The position numbers were made by a program, and so were the translations under genes. Below the pieces are notes generated by a model. The model did no database searches. It saw only the letters and a list, made by a program, of their open reading frames with translations, and had not been told where the DNA came from. Below, in pieces: positions 24,915 to 33,930 of a stretch of DNA of 64,000 bases (the stretch's first letter is position 1; the number at the start of each line of letters is the position of its first letter). The DNA is taken from positions 2,170,001 through 2,234,000 of the forward strand of contig NZ_CP059901.1 in the NCBI RefSeq assembly GCF_014127285.1, given 5' to 3'. This DNA is from Mumia sp. ZJ1417. Lineage in GTDB: Bacteria; Actinomycetota; Actinomycetes; Propionibacteriales; Nocardioidaceae.

Positions 24915-27900
24915 ATGCGTGTCGAGGTCACCGTGTCCAACCCCGCGACGGGCTCGTGGCGAGACGTCGTCGTCGAGGCCGACGACGCCACCCCGACCGG
25001 CGAGGTGCTCCGTCATCTGCTCGGCCACTCCCCCGTCGCGATGCCGGCTCCCGACACGGCCGACGTCATCTCGCTGGCCGCGCACCGCGACGGCCGCGCG
25101 CTCGGCGCGACGGTGTCGACACCACCCGCTCCGACGGTCTACTACCGCGGCGAGAGCGTCGACACCCAGGTCCCGGTCGCCGAGTCCGGTCTGAAGCACG
25201 GCGCCCTCCTCACCGTCGACAGCCCGAGTGCGCTGCAGCTGGACGAGCCCGATGGTCTGGCGGAGGTCCGGGTCGTCACGGGGCCGGGCGCAGGCGCCGT
25301 GCACCGTCTCTCGTTCGGCACGGCCACCGTCGGCTCGGAGCGTGGCTGCACGATCTGCCTGCCCGATCCCCGCATCCCGCCGTTGTGCGTGACCCTCGAC
25401 GTCGACATGAGCGGGGCAGTGACCGTACGGGCGGCCGACGGCGCGTCGGACGTGCTCGCGGAGACCGTCGCCTCGGGCCGCGAAGCCCTGACGCTCGAAC
25501 GCGAGCCGGTGACTACGGAGGCGACAGCGTGGGCGATCGGCGCCCAGCTGGTCCTGGGCAGCGTGATCCTCGAGCTCGAGGAGGTCACCGGTCCCGACGC
25601 CGCACTCGACGACAGCGCAGAGGCCGGCTGGCTCGACTACAACCGCCCGCCGCGTCTGCTGCCACCCGAGCGGCCGACGACGTTCCGGCTCCCGAGCCCG
25701 CCGAGCGAGGACGCGAAGCCGGGGCTGCCCTGGATGGTCATGCTGGCACCGGTGTTCCTCGGCGTCGGCCTCGCCGTGATGACCCAGCGCTGGTACATGC
25801 TCACGATGGCGATCTTCTCGCCGCTGATGATGCTCGCGTCGTGGGTGCAGTCCCGCAAGCAGGGCAAGCAGTCATACCGGCGCAAGCTCGCCGAGTACCG
25901 CGAGCGCAAGACCAGCACCGAGGCCGACATCGAGCAGGCGGTCGTCGACGAGCGGCTCGCCCGCCGCCTCGAGGCTCCCGACCCGGCGTTGACGATGCTC
26001 GTCGCCAACGGCCCACGAGCCCGGCTGTGGGAGCGCCGGACCACCGACCCCGACTACCTGACCGTACGACTGGGCGTCGGCGACCTGCCGTCCGAGGTGA
26101 CCGTCGAGGATCCTGAACAGCTCGAGCACCGCCGCACCACGTTCCGTACGGCCTACGACGTCCCCATCGCCGTCTCGCTGCGCGAACGCGGCGTCGTCGG
26201 CATCGCCGGCCGCGACGACATCCCTCGCCAGGTGGCGAGCTGGGCCGTCGCGCAGCTCGCTGTCCTTCAGAGCCCGCGCGACACCCAGGTGTACGTCCTC
26301 ACCGACGCGCAGGGCGCAGCGTCGTGGGAGTGGGTCCGCTGGCTCCCCCACGCGCGCCCGCAGTTCGGCCAGGACACCGTCGTCACGATCGGCAACGACA
26401 CGGAGACCTGCGCACGCCGTATCGCCGAGCTCTCGGCGGCTCTCGCCGCCCGGCAGGCCGCGATGCGCAAGGGCGGCTCGGGCAAGAAGCTCGACGCACC
26501 CGACATCGTCGTCGTCATCGACGGGGCACGCCGCCTGCGCAGCCTGCCCGGTGTCGTCGCCCTGCTCAAGCAAGGACCGTCGGTCGGCATCTATGCGCTG
26601 TGCCTCGACGCCGACGAGCGCCTCCTCCCGGAGGAGGCCACCGCGGTCGTGCTCCAAGCTCCACACGGCCTCGCCCTCCGCCAGCAGCGGGTGACGATGG
26701 TCGACGCGATCATGCCCGACGTCGTCGGCCACCGCTGGCTGCACCGCGTCGCGCGGGCGCTCGCACCGCTGCGCGACATCTCCGGCGGCGACGACGACTC
26801 CGTCCTTCCCGCGGCCTGCCGCCTCACGGAGGTGATGTCCATCGAGCCTCCGACCCCGGACCTCGTCCGTGCTCGCTGGGCGGTCAGCCCACGCTCGACG
26901 GAGGCCGTGGTCGGGGTGTCCCTCGACGGCCCGTTCGCCATCGACATGCGCAAGGACGGGCCGCACGGTCTCGTCGCCGGTACGACCGGTGCCGGCAAGT
27001 CGGAGCTCCTCCAGACGATCGTCGCGTCACTCGCCGTCGCGAACCGTCCCGACGGCATGACGTTCGTGCTGGTCGACTACAAGGGTGGTGCCGCCTTCAA
27101 GGACTGCGTCGACCTCCCCCACACGGTCGGGATGGTCACCGACCTCGACACGCACCTCGTCGAGCGGGCGCTCATCTCGCTCGGTGCCGAGCTCACCCGG
27201 CGCGAGCACATCCTCGCCGCCGCCGGTGCGAAGGACATCGAGGACTACGTCGACCTCCAGGTCAAGCGCCCCGAGCTGGCGGCGATGCCCCGACTGCTCA
27301 TCGTCATCGACGAGTTCGCCTCGCTCGCCCGCGAGCTGCCCGACTTCGTCACCGGCCTGGTCAACATCGCGCAGCGTGGCCGCTCGCTCGGGATCCACCT
27401 GATCCTCGCCACGCAGCGACCGTCCGGCGTCGTCTCGCCCGAGATCCGTGCCAACACGAACCTGCGGATCGCGCTGCGCGTCACCGACGGCTCCGAGAGC
27501 AGCGACGTCATCGACGCCCCGGAGGCCGGGAGCATCTCCAAGGCCACGCCCGGCCGCGCGTACGTCAGGCTCGGCGCCAACTCGCTCGTGCCGTTCCAGT
27601 CCGGTCGCGTCGGTGGTCGGCGTCCGGGCACCGTCAACACCGCGAGCGTCCCGTGGGTCAGCTCTCTCGGGCTCGCAGACCTCGCGCAGCCGATCCCGCT
27701 GCGCCCGAAGGTCGCGGTGACCGACGACGCCGAGATCACCGATCTCACGGTGCTCGTCGAGGCCATCCGTACGGCCAACGACCAGCTGGGGCTGGAGCGC
27801 CAGCACAGCCCCTGGCTGCCCTCGCTGGCGACCGACGTGCGGTTGTCCGACCTCCTGGGCGCGAGCCGCGCAGCAACCTCGCCCGCGCTGCCGCCAATCC

Positions 27901-29402
27901 CGTACGCCCGCGAGGACCACCCTGCCGAGCAGGACCAGCGTCCGGCCGTCATCGACTTCGCCTCGTTCTCGCACCTCGCGATCGTCGGCGGCCCGCGCAG
28001 CGGGCGGTCGCAGGCCCTGCGCACCATGGCCGCCGCGATCGCCTCGCTGGTGAGCCCCGCCGACGTCCACCTGTACGGGCTCGACTGCGGCAACGGTGCC
28101 CTCCTCCCGCTCGCCGACCTCCCGCACTGCGGGGCCGTGGTGCAGCGGACCCAGACCGATCGTGCGACGCGCCTGTTCACGCGGCTGCGCGCCGAGCTCG
28201 CGCGCCGCCAGGAGGTGCTGGCCGAGGGCGGGTTCGCCGACCTCACCGAGCAGCGGTCGTCGGTCGCACCGGACGAGCGGCTGCCGCACGTCGTCGTCAT
28301 GCTCGACCGGTGGGAGGGGTTCCTCGGATCGCTCGCCGAGCTCGACGGCGGTACGCCTCTCGACCAGGTGCAGACGTTCCTCCGCGAGGGTGCCTCGGTC
28401 GGCATCCACCTCATCGTGACCGGCGACCGTCAGCTCGTGAACGTCCGGCTCGGCTCGCTGTTCGAGGACAAGATCAGCCTGCGCCTGCCCGATCGCGCCG
28501 ACTACTCGCTGCTCGGCCTGCAGCCGCGCAAGATGCCCGAGGAGATCCCCGAGGGTCGCGGCTTCCGCTCCGAAAGCGGCCTCGAGCTCCAGTTCGCATT
28601 GCTCGACGGCGAGCCCGGCGGACAAGCCCAGGCGGCCGCGCTGCGGGCGGTCGGCGCGTGGTCGCGTGAGCGTTGGTCGGACGTCCCCCGTGCGGCACGT
28701 CCGTTCCGCGTCGACGTGCTCCCGACCCGGATCGGCTTCGACGAGGCGTGGGACCTGCGGGCCGAGCCGTTCGCGCCGATGCCGTGGGGCCTGATCGGCG
28801 TGGGCGGCGACGAGCTCACCGCGCTCGGTCTGGACCTCGCCCGTACCCCGGCGGCGATCATCGCCGGTCCGGCACGCAGCGGCCGATCCACCGCGCTGCT
28901 CTCGGTCGCCGAGTCGCTGCTGCGCGGCGGCGCGGAGGTCGTCCTCGCCGCTCCTCGGCCGTCGCCGCTGCGGGACCTGGCCGGACGCGCGGGCGTTCGC
29001 GCTGTGCTCACCGACGCCGACCTGCGGACCGACGAGCTCCAGCCGCTCATGGACGAGGGCGACGGACCGGTCGTGCTGATCGTCGATGACGGCGAGCTGC
29101 TCAAGGACATCGACGCGAAGGACTACCTCAAGTCCGTCCTACGGACCGGCGGCGACCGTGGGCGCGCGATCGTGCTCGGCGGTGACTCGGACGCGGTTGC
29201 GAGCGGGTTCAGCGGGTGGCAGGTCGACATGAAGGGCCGCCAGGGGCTCCTCCTTGCCGCATCGAGCGTCACCGACGGCGAGCTCATCGGTGTCCGGATC
29301 CCGCGCAGCTCGATGGGCGCACCCACGACGCCCGGGCGCGTCATGGCCAACCTCGGCGACGGCGTCCTCCGTACGGTCCAGGTCCCGCAAGCAACTCCCT
29401 GA
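24915..29402 (+). CDS. type VII secretion ATPase, FHA-FtsK/SpoIIIE, EssC-like architecture
   Basis: A 1,495-residue membrane ATPase, probably the motor that exports WXG100-type proteins. Order of parts: an N-terminal beta-grasp-like domain (about 1-110, ending GLKHGALLTV); an FHA-like domain (about 116-190, GTATVGSERGCTICLPD); two transmembrane helices (about 270-312); a linker; then three FtsK/SpoIIIE domains. Walker A motifs are GTTGAGKS near 690, GGPRSGRS near 1,025 and GPARSGRS near 1,317, so only the first has the canonical Lys-Ser pair. Domain 1 also has LLIVIDEFASL near 796. The FHA plus three-ATPase layout resembles Firmicute EssC more than mycobacterial EccC. No EccB, EccD, EccE or mycosin is nearby. 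It starts at ATG 24915, 7 nt after a TATCCT box. Confidence 0.92.
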   Translation: MRVEVTVSNPATGSWRDVVVEADDATPTGEVLRHLLGHSPVAMPAPDTADVISLAAHRDGRALGATVSTPPAPTVYYRGESVDTQVPVAESGLKHGALLTVDSPSALQLDEPDGLAEVRVVTGPGAGAVHRLSFGTATVGSERGCTICLPDPRIPPLCVTLDVDMSGAVTVRAADGASDVLAETVASGREALTLEREPVTTEATAWAIGAQLVLGSVILELEEVTGPDAALDDSAEAGWLDYNRPPRLLPPERPTTFRLPSPPSEDAKPGLPWMVMLAPVFLGVGLAVMTQRWYMLTMAIFSPLMMLASWVQSRKQGKQSYRRKLAEYRERKTSTEADIEQAVVDERLARRLEAPDPALTMLVANGPRARLWERRTTDPDYLTVRLGVGDLPSEVTVEDPEQLEHRRTTFRTAYDVPIAVSLRERGVVGIAGRDDIPRQVASWAVAQLAVLQSPRDTQVYVLTDAQGAASWEWVRWLPHARPQFGQDTVVTIGNDTETCARRIAELSAALAARQAAMRKGGSGKKLDAPDIVVVIDGARRLRSLPGVVALLKQGPSVGIYALCLDADERLLPEEATAVVLQAPHGLALRQQRVTMVDAIMPDVVGHRWLHRVARALAPLRDISGGDDDSVLPAACRLTEVMSIEPPTPDLVRARWAVSPRSTEAVVGVSLDGPFAIDMRKDGPHGLVAGTTGAGKSELLQTIVASLAVANRPDGMTFVLVDYKGGAAFKDCVDLPHTVGMVTDLDTHLVERALISLGAELTRREHILAAAGAKDIEDYVDLQVKRPELAAMPRLLIVIDEFASLARELPDFVTGLVNIAQRGRSLGIHLILATQRPSGVVSPEIRANTNLRIALRVTDGSESSDVIDAPEAGSISKATPGRAYVRLGANSLVPFQSGRVGGRRPGTVNTASVPWVSSLGLADLAQPIPLRPKVAVTDDAEITDLTVLVEAIRTANDQLGLERQHSPWLPSLATDVRLSDLLGASRAATSPALPPIPYAREDHPAEQDQRPAVIDFASFSHLAIVGGPRSGRSQALRTMAAAIASLVSPADVHLYGLDCGNGALLPLADLPHCGAVVQRTQTDRATRLFTRLRAELARRQEVLAEGGFADLTEQRSSVAPDERLPHVVVMLDRWEGFLGSLAELDGGTPLDQVQTFLREGASVGIHLIVTGDRQLVNVRLGSLFEDKISLRLPDRADYSLLGLQPRKMPEEIPEGRGFRSESGLELQFALLDGEPGGQAQAAALRAVGAWSRERWSDVPRAARPFRVDVLPTRIGFDEAWDLRAEPFAPMPWGLIGVGGDELTALGLDLARTPAAIIAGPARSGRSTALLSVAESLLRGGAEVVLAAPRPSPLRDLAGRAGVRAVLTDADLRTDELQPLMDEGDGPVVLIVDDGELLKDIDAKDYLKSVLRTGGDRGRAIVLGGDSDAVASGFSGWQVDMKGRQGLLLAASSVTDGELIGVRIPRSSMGAPTTPGRVMANLGDGVLRTVQVPQATP
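29358..29389 (+). repeat. 32-bp direct repeat, copy 1, in the 3' end of the secretion ATPase gene
   Basis: These 32 bases, beginning GACGGCGTCCTCCGTACGG, encode DGVLRTVQVPQ at the C-terminus of the ATPase. They recur without a mismatch at 29511-29542. Confidence 0.9.
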
Positions 29403-29510
29403 CGCACGCAGGCGCGGGGCACGCACGCGGGCCGGGCCTTGGGCGCCTACCCGCCGACGCGGGCTGCCCGTGGACGCCCACTCACCGACGGCGAGCATCC
29501 ACCCTCGGCG

Positions 29511-29542
29511 GACGGCGTCCTCCGTACGGTCCAGGTCCCGCA
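29511..29542 (+). repeat. 32-bp direct repeat, copy 2, in the gap after the secretion ATPase gene
   Basis: Exact copy of 29358-29389. A second 15-bp match (TCACCGACGGCGAGC) precedes both copies, at 29269-29283 and 29482-29496, but 60 bp closer to the repeat in the second copy. This is what a tandem duplication of the gene's 3' end followed by a deletion would leave. The 199-bp gap 29403-29601 holds nothing else that I can support. Confidence 0.85.
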
Positions 29543-29601
29543 GGAGGGCCATGACACCGTGCGGACGTGGACGCTGGCGCACTGCCGAACGGGCGCCGGA
29601 G

Positions 29602-32331
29602 TCAGTTCGCGCCGGCCAGCGTCCCGCCGGAGCCGGTCGGCATGAGCTCGTCGAGCAACGCCTCTGTCTCCGCCTCGAGCGGGACCCCGTCCATGCGCGC
29701 GATCATCGCCTCGACGGTCTGCATGACGCCCGCGACGCCGCTCATCGCGTGACGCGAGCGGACCATCGCGCGCCACAGCCGCTGCTCGGTCGGCCAGGCC
29801 CGCAGACCTGCCGCCGCAGCGTCGGACGCTCCACTCGGGTCGTCCTCGCCGAGCAGCGTCGCAAGCCGGTCAGCCGCGTCCACGACCACCCGTGCGATCT
29901 CGCGTGGCAGGTCATCCTCGGACACCCAGGCGTACCGGCCCTGCGGCGTCCCGGAGAACGCCTCGCCCCGGACGAGCTGGAGCCCGCGCCGCAGCATCTC
30001 GACCTCTTCTCGCTCGCTCGAGACCGTCCGCGACCGCAGGAAGAGGGTGCGTGCACAATCCCAGTCGCAGACGACCGAGTCGGCGAGGCGCAGTCGGCCG
30101 TCGGCGGTCTCCTGGAGCAGGTGAGAGCCGTCGACGTCCGAGCCCAGCCAGCCTCGCGCCCGCTCGACGGCGGAGTCGCGGACGTCGGCGGTGACGCCTC
30201 GCGGCCACAGCGCCGCGGCGAGGACGGTCGGGTGGACGCCCTCGCGATGAAGCGCGAGGTGGACGACCATCTCTTCGGCGAGCGGACGTCGATCGGCCGC
30301 GATCTGACCGGCGCCCTGGACAGCAAGACGCCCCAGCACGCCGATGCGGCGCTGCGCCGTCGCCCAGGCCGCGTCGTCGTGGGTGACCTCGGGTGCACTG
30401 ACCCGGATGCGGAGACCGTCGTCGGGCCGGTCCGCGGTCCGCGACGCCTCGAAGAGCTCCGCGACGGCCGACACCTGGGCCGCCGTCACTCGGTTGGCGT
30501 CCACGGTCAGCCCGAGCTGTGGGGCGCTCAGGGTCCCGTTCTCGTCGACGTGCAGCTGCCAGCGCGAGTCACGATGCTCCCCCACCACGACGATCGACAA
30601 CGTCCGCCGCCCGCCGCCGACCAGTGCACCGAGGCGCTCGGCGATCGACGCGTCAGGGACGCGCCCCGCGACCACGAGGTGCGAGAAGAGCCCACGGCGA
30701 CGCATCCGGCCGGTGAGGACGTCGTCCGTACGTCCGGCGTAGAACTGCTCGACCTCGCCGATCTCCTGAGCAAGGTCCGTCACACGGACCCGGCCCTCGA
30801 CCAGCGTCGCAATCTCGTCCGGCAGGTCGGAGATGCTGACGCGTACGGCGTCGGCCCAGGGTGCGGTCGCGGCCTGGAGCGCCATCGCTGCAGCGACCTG
30901 CTCGGCGGTCACGACGTCGCCGACGAGCGAGACGACACCGCCGGCGGCCTCGAGGTCGATGAGCACGTCCCGTCCCTCGCCGTCGACTCCGAGCCCGACC
31001 AGGCCCGGGTACGGGGCGCTCTCTGCGGGGACCGAACCCCGAGGATCGGCCGTCGAGCGCCAGCGAGCGCCGTCGTCGACCGCCTCCCAGCCCGTGAAGG
31101 GCTTGGGCTGCGCGGGCGCCAGCAGCAGCTCGACCGACTCGTCGTCGACGAACGCCGCATAGGCCGGGGGTGGCACGGCACCCTCCGTACGGCATGTCGC
31201 GGTCAGCGTGCGCAGCGCGTGGTCGAGGCGGCGGACCCGGTCGGTCGTGGCCGAGACACGCAGGTGGGCCTCGACGGCACGCGCGTCCTCGCTCGCACGG
31301 GTGCCACGCTGGCGCCGACGCTGCAGCGCCAGAGCGCCGAGGACTCCGGCAGCGAGCAGACCGATGCCGCCGTACGAGCGCACGGAGTCGCTGAAGACGG
31401 AAGCGGTCTCGACGGCGCCGCCGGCACCGTCCGCGCCGCCCTCTGCCCCACCGGTCTCCGCAGCGTCGTCGACCGGGGCAGGAGTGTCCATCGGCATCGG
31501 TGGTGCCTCGACGGGCGCGGGGGCCGGCGCGGCGACGCGCTCGACTCCGACGGCGTCCTCGGGCATCACGAGCTCCCAGCCCGGATGGATCAGCCGCGCG
31601 AGCTCGACCTGACCGCCGTCGGGCTGCTCGCGGTCCTTGTTGAGGTGGTAGATCTCCTGGTAGCGACGACCGTCGCCGAGATGGCGCTCGGCGATGTCCC
31701 ACAGGTTGTCGTGGTAGCCGGCCTTCGGCGCCTTGACGGTGTAGACCTTCTTGCCGACGAGCGGGCTGTGCTCACGGTCGGCCTGGCTGGCAGCGCCGGC
31801 TTGATCGACGCCAGCGACCACCGAGGTCTGCTGGAGCGAGGAGTCCACCATGACCACGCGGGTCGACGGCGACACGTGGTCGGCGGCGGAGGTCGCAGCC
31901 TGGGCGGGCCCCGCGACGATGCCCGACATCAGGAGCACACCGATGAGGACGCGGGCGAGATGCTGGAGCGGGCCAGCGAGCGGCACCGTGCGGGCAAGTC
32001 CACCGCGGCGCGCTGCGACGGCCTCGACGACGACGCACACCACGAACCACACCCAGGCGAGCCACACGACGGCCACGAGCACCGTGAGGAGATCGTCCAT
32101 GCTGAGCTGACGGGCCGCATCGGTCAGCGATGGCAGGCTCGTCGGGATCGGCGGAGGGCCGGAGAGCAGCACGAGCGCGACGGGAAGGCCGACCAGCAGC
32201 AGGCCGAGGGCAGCGACTGCTCCGAGAACCTCCAGCGGCCGACGGCTCTGCCGTGGGGGTATCCGCGCCTCGGCGAACCGGGTCGGGTCACCGGCGCGGT
32301 CGTCCTTCGCACGAGATGTGGTCCTCGTCAT
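29602..32331 (-). CDS. membrane LysM protein with C-terminal transcriptional-activator-like (BTAD) domain
   Basis: A 909-residue protein. Two hydrophobic segments (about 35-57 and 80-105) and a third (about 127-143) are followed by a LysM domain (about 195-260: VYTVKAPKAGYHDNLWDIAERHLG ... IYHLNKDR ... WELVMPED). A Pro/Ala/Gly-rich linker, then another membrane segment (about 325-345) and a long cytoplasmic part follow. The last about 280 residues resemble the winged-helix plus BTAD region of SARP/AfsR-type activators (LGRLAVQGAG ... LWPRGVTADVRDSAVERARGWL ... VRGEAFSGTPQGRYAWV). The start is ATG 32331 with AGGGGG 4 nt upstream. As the last gene of the Tad operon it may sense the envelope or pilus assembly (inference). 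Confidence 0.85.
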   Translation of the reverse strand: MTRTTSRAKDDRAGDPTRFAEARIPPRQSRRPLEVLGAVAALGLLLVGLPVALVLLSGPPPIPTSLPSLTDAARQLSMDDLLTVLVAVVWLAWVWFVVCVVVEAVAARRGGLARTVPLAGPLQHLARVLIGVLLMSGIVAGPAQAATSAADHVSPSTRVVMVDSSLQQTSVVAGVDQAGAASQADREHSPLVGKKVYTVKAPKAGYHDNLWDIAERHLGDGRRYQEIYHLNKDREQPDGGQVELARLIHPGWELVMPEDAVGVERVAAPAPAPVEAPPMPMDTPAPVDDAAETGGAEGGADGAGGAVETASVFSDSVRSYGGIGLLAAGVLGALALQRRRQRGTRASEDARAVEAHLRVSATTDRVRRLDHALRTLTATCRTEGAVPPPAYAAFVDDESVELLLAPAQPKPFTGWEAVDDGARWRSTADPRGSVPAESAPYPGLVGLGVDGEGRDVLIDLEAAGGVVSLVGDVVTAEQVAAAMALQAATAPWADAVRVSISDLPDEIATLVEGRVRVTDLAQEIGEVEQFYAGRTDDVLTGRMRRRGLFSHLVVAGRVPDASIAERLGALVGGGRRTLSIVVVGEHRDSRWQLHVDENGTLSAPQLGLTVDANRVTAAQVSAVAELFEASRTADRPDDGLRIRVSAPEVTHDDAAWATAQRRIGVLGRLAVQGAGQIAADRRPLAEEMVVHLALHREGVHPTVLAAALWPRGVTADVRDSAVERARGWLGSDVDGSHLLQETADGRLRLADSVVCDWDCARTLFLRSRTVSSEREEVEMLRRGLQLVRGEAFSGTPQGRYAWVSEDDLPREIARVVVDAADRLATLLGEDDPSGASDAAAAGLRAWPTEQRLWRAMVRSRHAMSGVAGVMQTVEAMIARMDGVPLEAETEALLDELMPTGSGGTLAGAN

Positions 32332-32376
32332 CGCTCCCCCTGCTGGCAGCACGGTCGGTCGTCGCTCATGATCGCA

Positions 32377-32832
32377 TCACTGTGGTTCGGTCTCGGGGAC
32401 GGCGCGGGCGGTGGCGTTGACGTCGAACCGACGGATGCCCACCAGCCCGAGGAACGCCGTGTCGGTGGAGTCGCGCACGTCGACGTCGACCGAGCCGGCG
32501 TTGACCCGTACGGTGAACTGCCCCGCGCCGTAGCCGCGACGTGCCAGGTAGCCGGCGGCGCGCGTCCCGGCGAGCTGCTGATCGATGACGAGCGTGCCGT
32601 CGGCGCGCAGCTGCTCGATGTTGATCGAGTCGGCGGCGATCCGGGCCGCCTGCTCAGCGTCGTCGGCTGCCCGCATGCGCGCGTTGATGGCGAGGCCGCC
32701 GTCGATCGCGAGACCGGCACACACCAGAAGGACGATCGACATGCCGAGGACGAAGACGGCCGCCGCACCGCGCTCGTCGCCGGACGCGCGGCGCAGAGTC
32801 CGGTCGCGCCACGCCGTGAGCGCGCGGGTCAT
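32377..32832 (-). CDS. TadG-like pilus assembly protein
   Basis: A 151-residue protein with a short basic N-terminus, then GDERGAAAVFVLGMSIVLLVCAGLAIDGG, the classic TadG-type N-terminal membrane helix (Tad_N family). The remaining part, starting INARMRAADDAEQAARIAADSI, would lie outside the membrane. Canonical TadG is much longer with a von Willebrand A domain; this one is the short actinobacterial form. It overlaps the upstream TadE gene by 4 bp (ATGA). Confidence 0.85.
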   Translation of the reverse strand: MTRALTAWRDRTLRRASGDERGAAAVFVLGMSIVLLVCAGLAIDGGLAINARMRAADDAEQAARIAADSINIEQLRADGTLVIDQQLAGTRAAGYLARRGYGAGQFTVRVNAGSVDVDVRDSTDTAFLGLVGIRRFDVNATARAVPETEPQ

Positions 32833-33269
32833 CCGTACCTCCGGTAGGTGTCGATCGGCGCTGCTCCGCTCGCGGTCAGGGTCTGGGTGCCGCCGAGACC
32901 GATGAGGCCGAGGCCACGGTTCGACACCTCGCAGCGCATGTCCACCTCGACGATGCCGCCGGCGGAGAAGTTGCCGCCGATGCCAGAGACCCGGCAGCTG
33001 CCGGTGCTGCCGAGCGCCGCCGTCGCGACGGTGGCTGCGGCGGTACGGGCCTCGTCGGCGGTACGGGCGAACGACGCGGCCCGCGCGGCGTCGCGTGCCG
33101 CGGCCTCGATGTCGCCCTTGACCGCGACGTAACGCCCTCCCGCCACGACAAGGAGGGTGAACATCACGAGGATCGGCACGAAGAAGACGACCTCGACCGA
33201 CATCGACCCCCGCTCCTCCCCCCAGCCGCGGCCCATGAGCCGCCTCCGCGGACGCCGCAGTGCTCTCAC
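32829..33269 (-). CDS. TadE-like pilus assembly protein
   Basis: A 146-residue pseudopilin-like protein. A basic N-terminus is followed by GEERGSMSVEVVFFVPILVMFTLLVVAGG, the TadE-type helix with a Glu at +5 after the Gly-Ser. The extracellular part has two cysteines (GSCRVSG and DMRCEV). The GTG start overlaps the preceding gene by 4 bp, as does its stop with the TadG-like gene. It is expected to be a minor pilin or assembly factor. Confidence 0.88.
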   Translation of the reverse strand: MRALRRPRRRLMGRGWGEERGSMSVEVVFFVPILVMFTLLVVAGGRYVAVKGDIEAAARDAARAASFARTADEARTAAATVATAALGSTGSCRVSGIGGNFSAGGIVEVDMRCEVSNRGLGLIGLGGTQTLTASGAAPIDTYRRYG

Positions 33270-33688
33270 GGCGCATCCTCCACGAACTGCTCGATGGGGC
33301 CCTGCACCTCTTCGGTGACACGGACCGCGCCGATGAACGGGAGCAGCCGGACAGCATCGGCGGAGACGACCGTCCGCATCTGGTCGCCCCCGACGGGTGT
33401 CACCGCGACATTGACGTCGGAGATCATGCCACCGCCGAGGTTGGCGGCGTACGCACGGCCGCGAGCCTCCGCAGCGGCCGGGTCGGCGGTGATGCGTGCC
33501 GTACGGGATGCTTCACGCGCCGCAGCGGAGACCGCCTGGTTGCCCAGATAGATGAAGGCGGCCTGGACCGTGAGGATGATCGCGATCATGAGCAGGGGCA
33601 TGTACATGACCAGCTCGATGCTGGAGTAGCCCTCCTCATCGCGGTGGCGCAGTCGCCTGCGCCACCGTCGTACGCGATCGGTCATCAC
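33266..33688 (-). CDS. TadE-like pilus assembly protein
   Basis: A 140-residue second TadE-like protein. Its membrane helix begins DEEGYSSIELVMYMPLLMIAIILTVQAAF, with Glu at position +5 of the presumed prepilin site. The extracellular remainder is rich in Ala and Val and has no cysteine. Starts at GTG 33688 or ATG 33685; neither has a strong ribosome site. It lies 4 bp after the Flp pilin gene and overlaps the next TadE gene by 4 bp. Confidence 0.87.
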   Translation of the reverse strand: MMTDRVRRWRRRLRHRDEEGYSSIELVMYMPLLMIAIILTVQAAFIYLGNQAVSAAAREASRTARITADPAAAEARGRAYAANLGGGMISDVNVAVTPVGGDQMRTVVSADAVRLLPFIGAVRVTEEVQGPIEQFVEDAP

Positions 33689-33692
33689 GGTC

Positions 33693-33902
33693 TTACGGGT
33701 TCTCGATCTGGTCGCCGATTTTGTCCGCCTGGCCCTCGAGGGCTCCCTTGAGGATCCCTCCGACCGCGATACAGATGCCGACCACGACGGCCGCGATCAC
33801 CACCCACTCGACGGCCGAGGCGCCCTCCTCGGAGCGTGCCTTGCGCCAACGCACGTCCAGGATGGTGAGGAGATACCCCAGTGGGCTCAGCGGGTTGATC
33901 AT
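33693..33902 (-). CDS. Flp-type major pilin
   Basis: A 69-residue Flp/Fap-like pilin. A hydrophilic leader of about 27 residues ends in SEEG, followed by ASAVEWVVIAAVVVGICIAVGGIL, so cleavage is expected after Gly27 by a TadV-type prepilin peptidase, with Glu at +5. A short tail ends QIENP. GGAG lies 6 nt before the ATG. No prepilin peptidase gene is in the window. Confidence 0.9.
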   Translation of the reverse strand: MINPLSPLGYLLTILDVRWRKARSEEGASAVEWVVIAAVVVGICIAVGGILKGALEGQADKIGDQIENP

Positions 33903-33930
33903 GGGAACTCCAGAAGGTTGAAGGGACAGG

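Noticed and set aside
27027-28625. Long minus-strand open frame inside the secretion ATPase gene
   Set aside because: Low-complexity Arg/Glu/Val composition and no recognisable motif; the plus strand has clear FtsK domains over the same bases.
29254-32847. A 1,197-codon plus-strand frame opposite the LysM and TadG-like genes
   Set aside because: It is antisense to well-recognised genes, with no start signal and a charged, motif-free translation.
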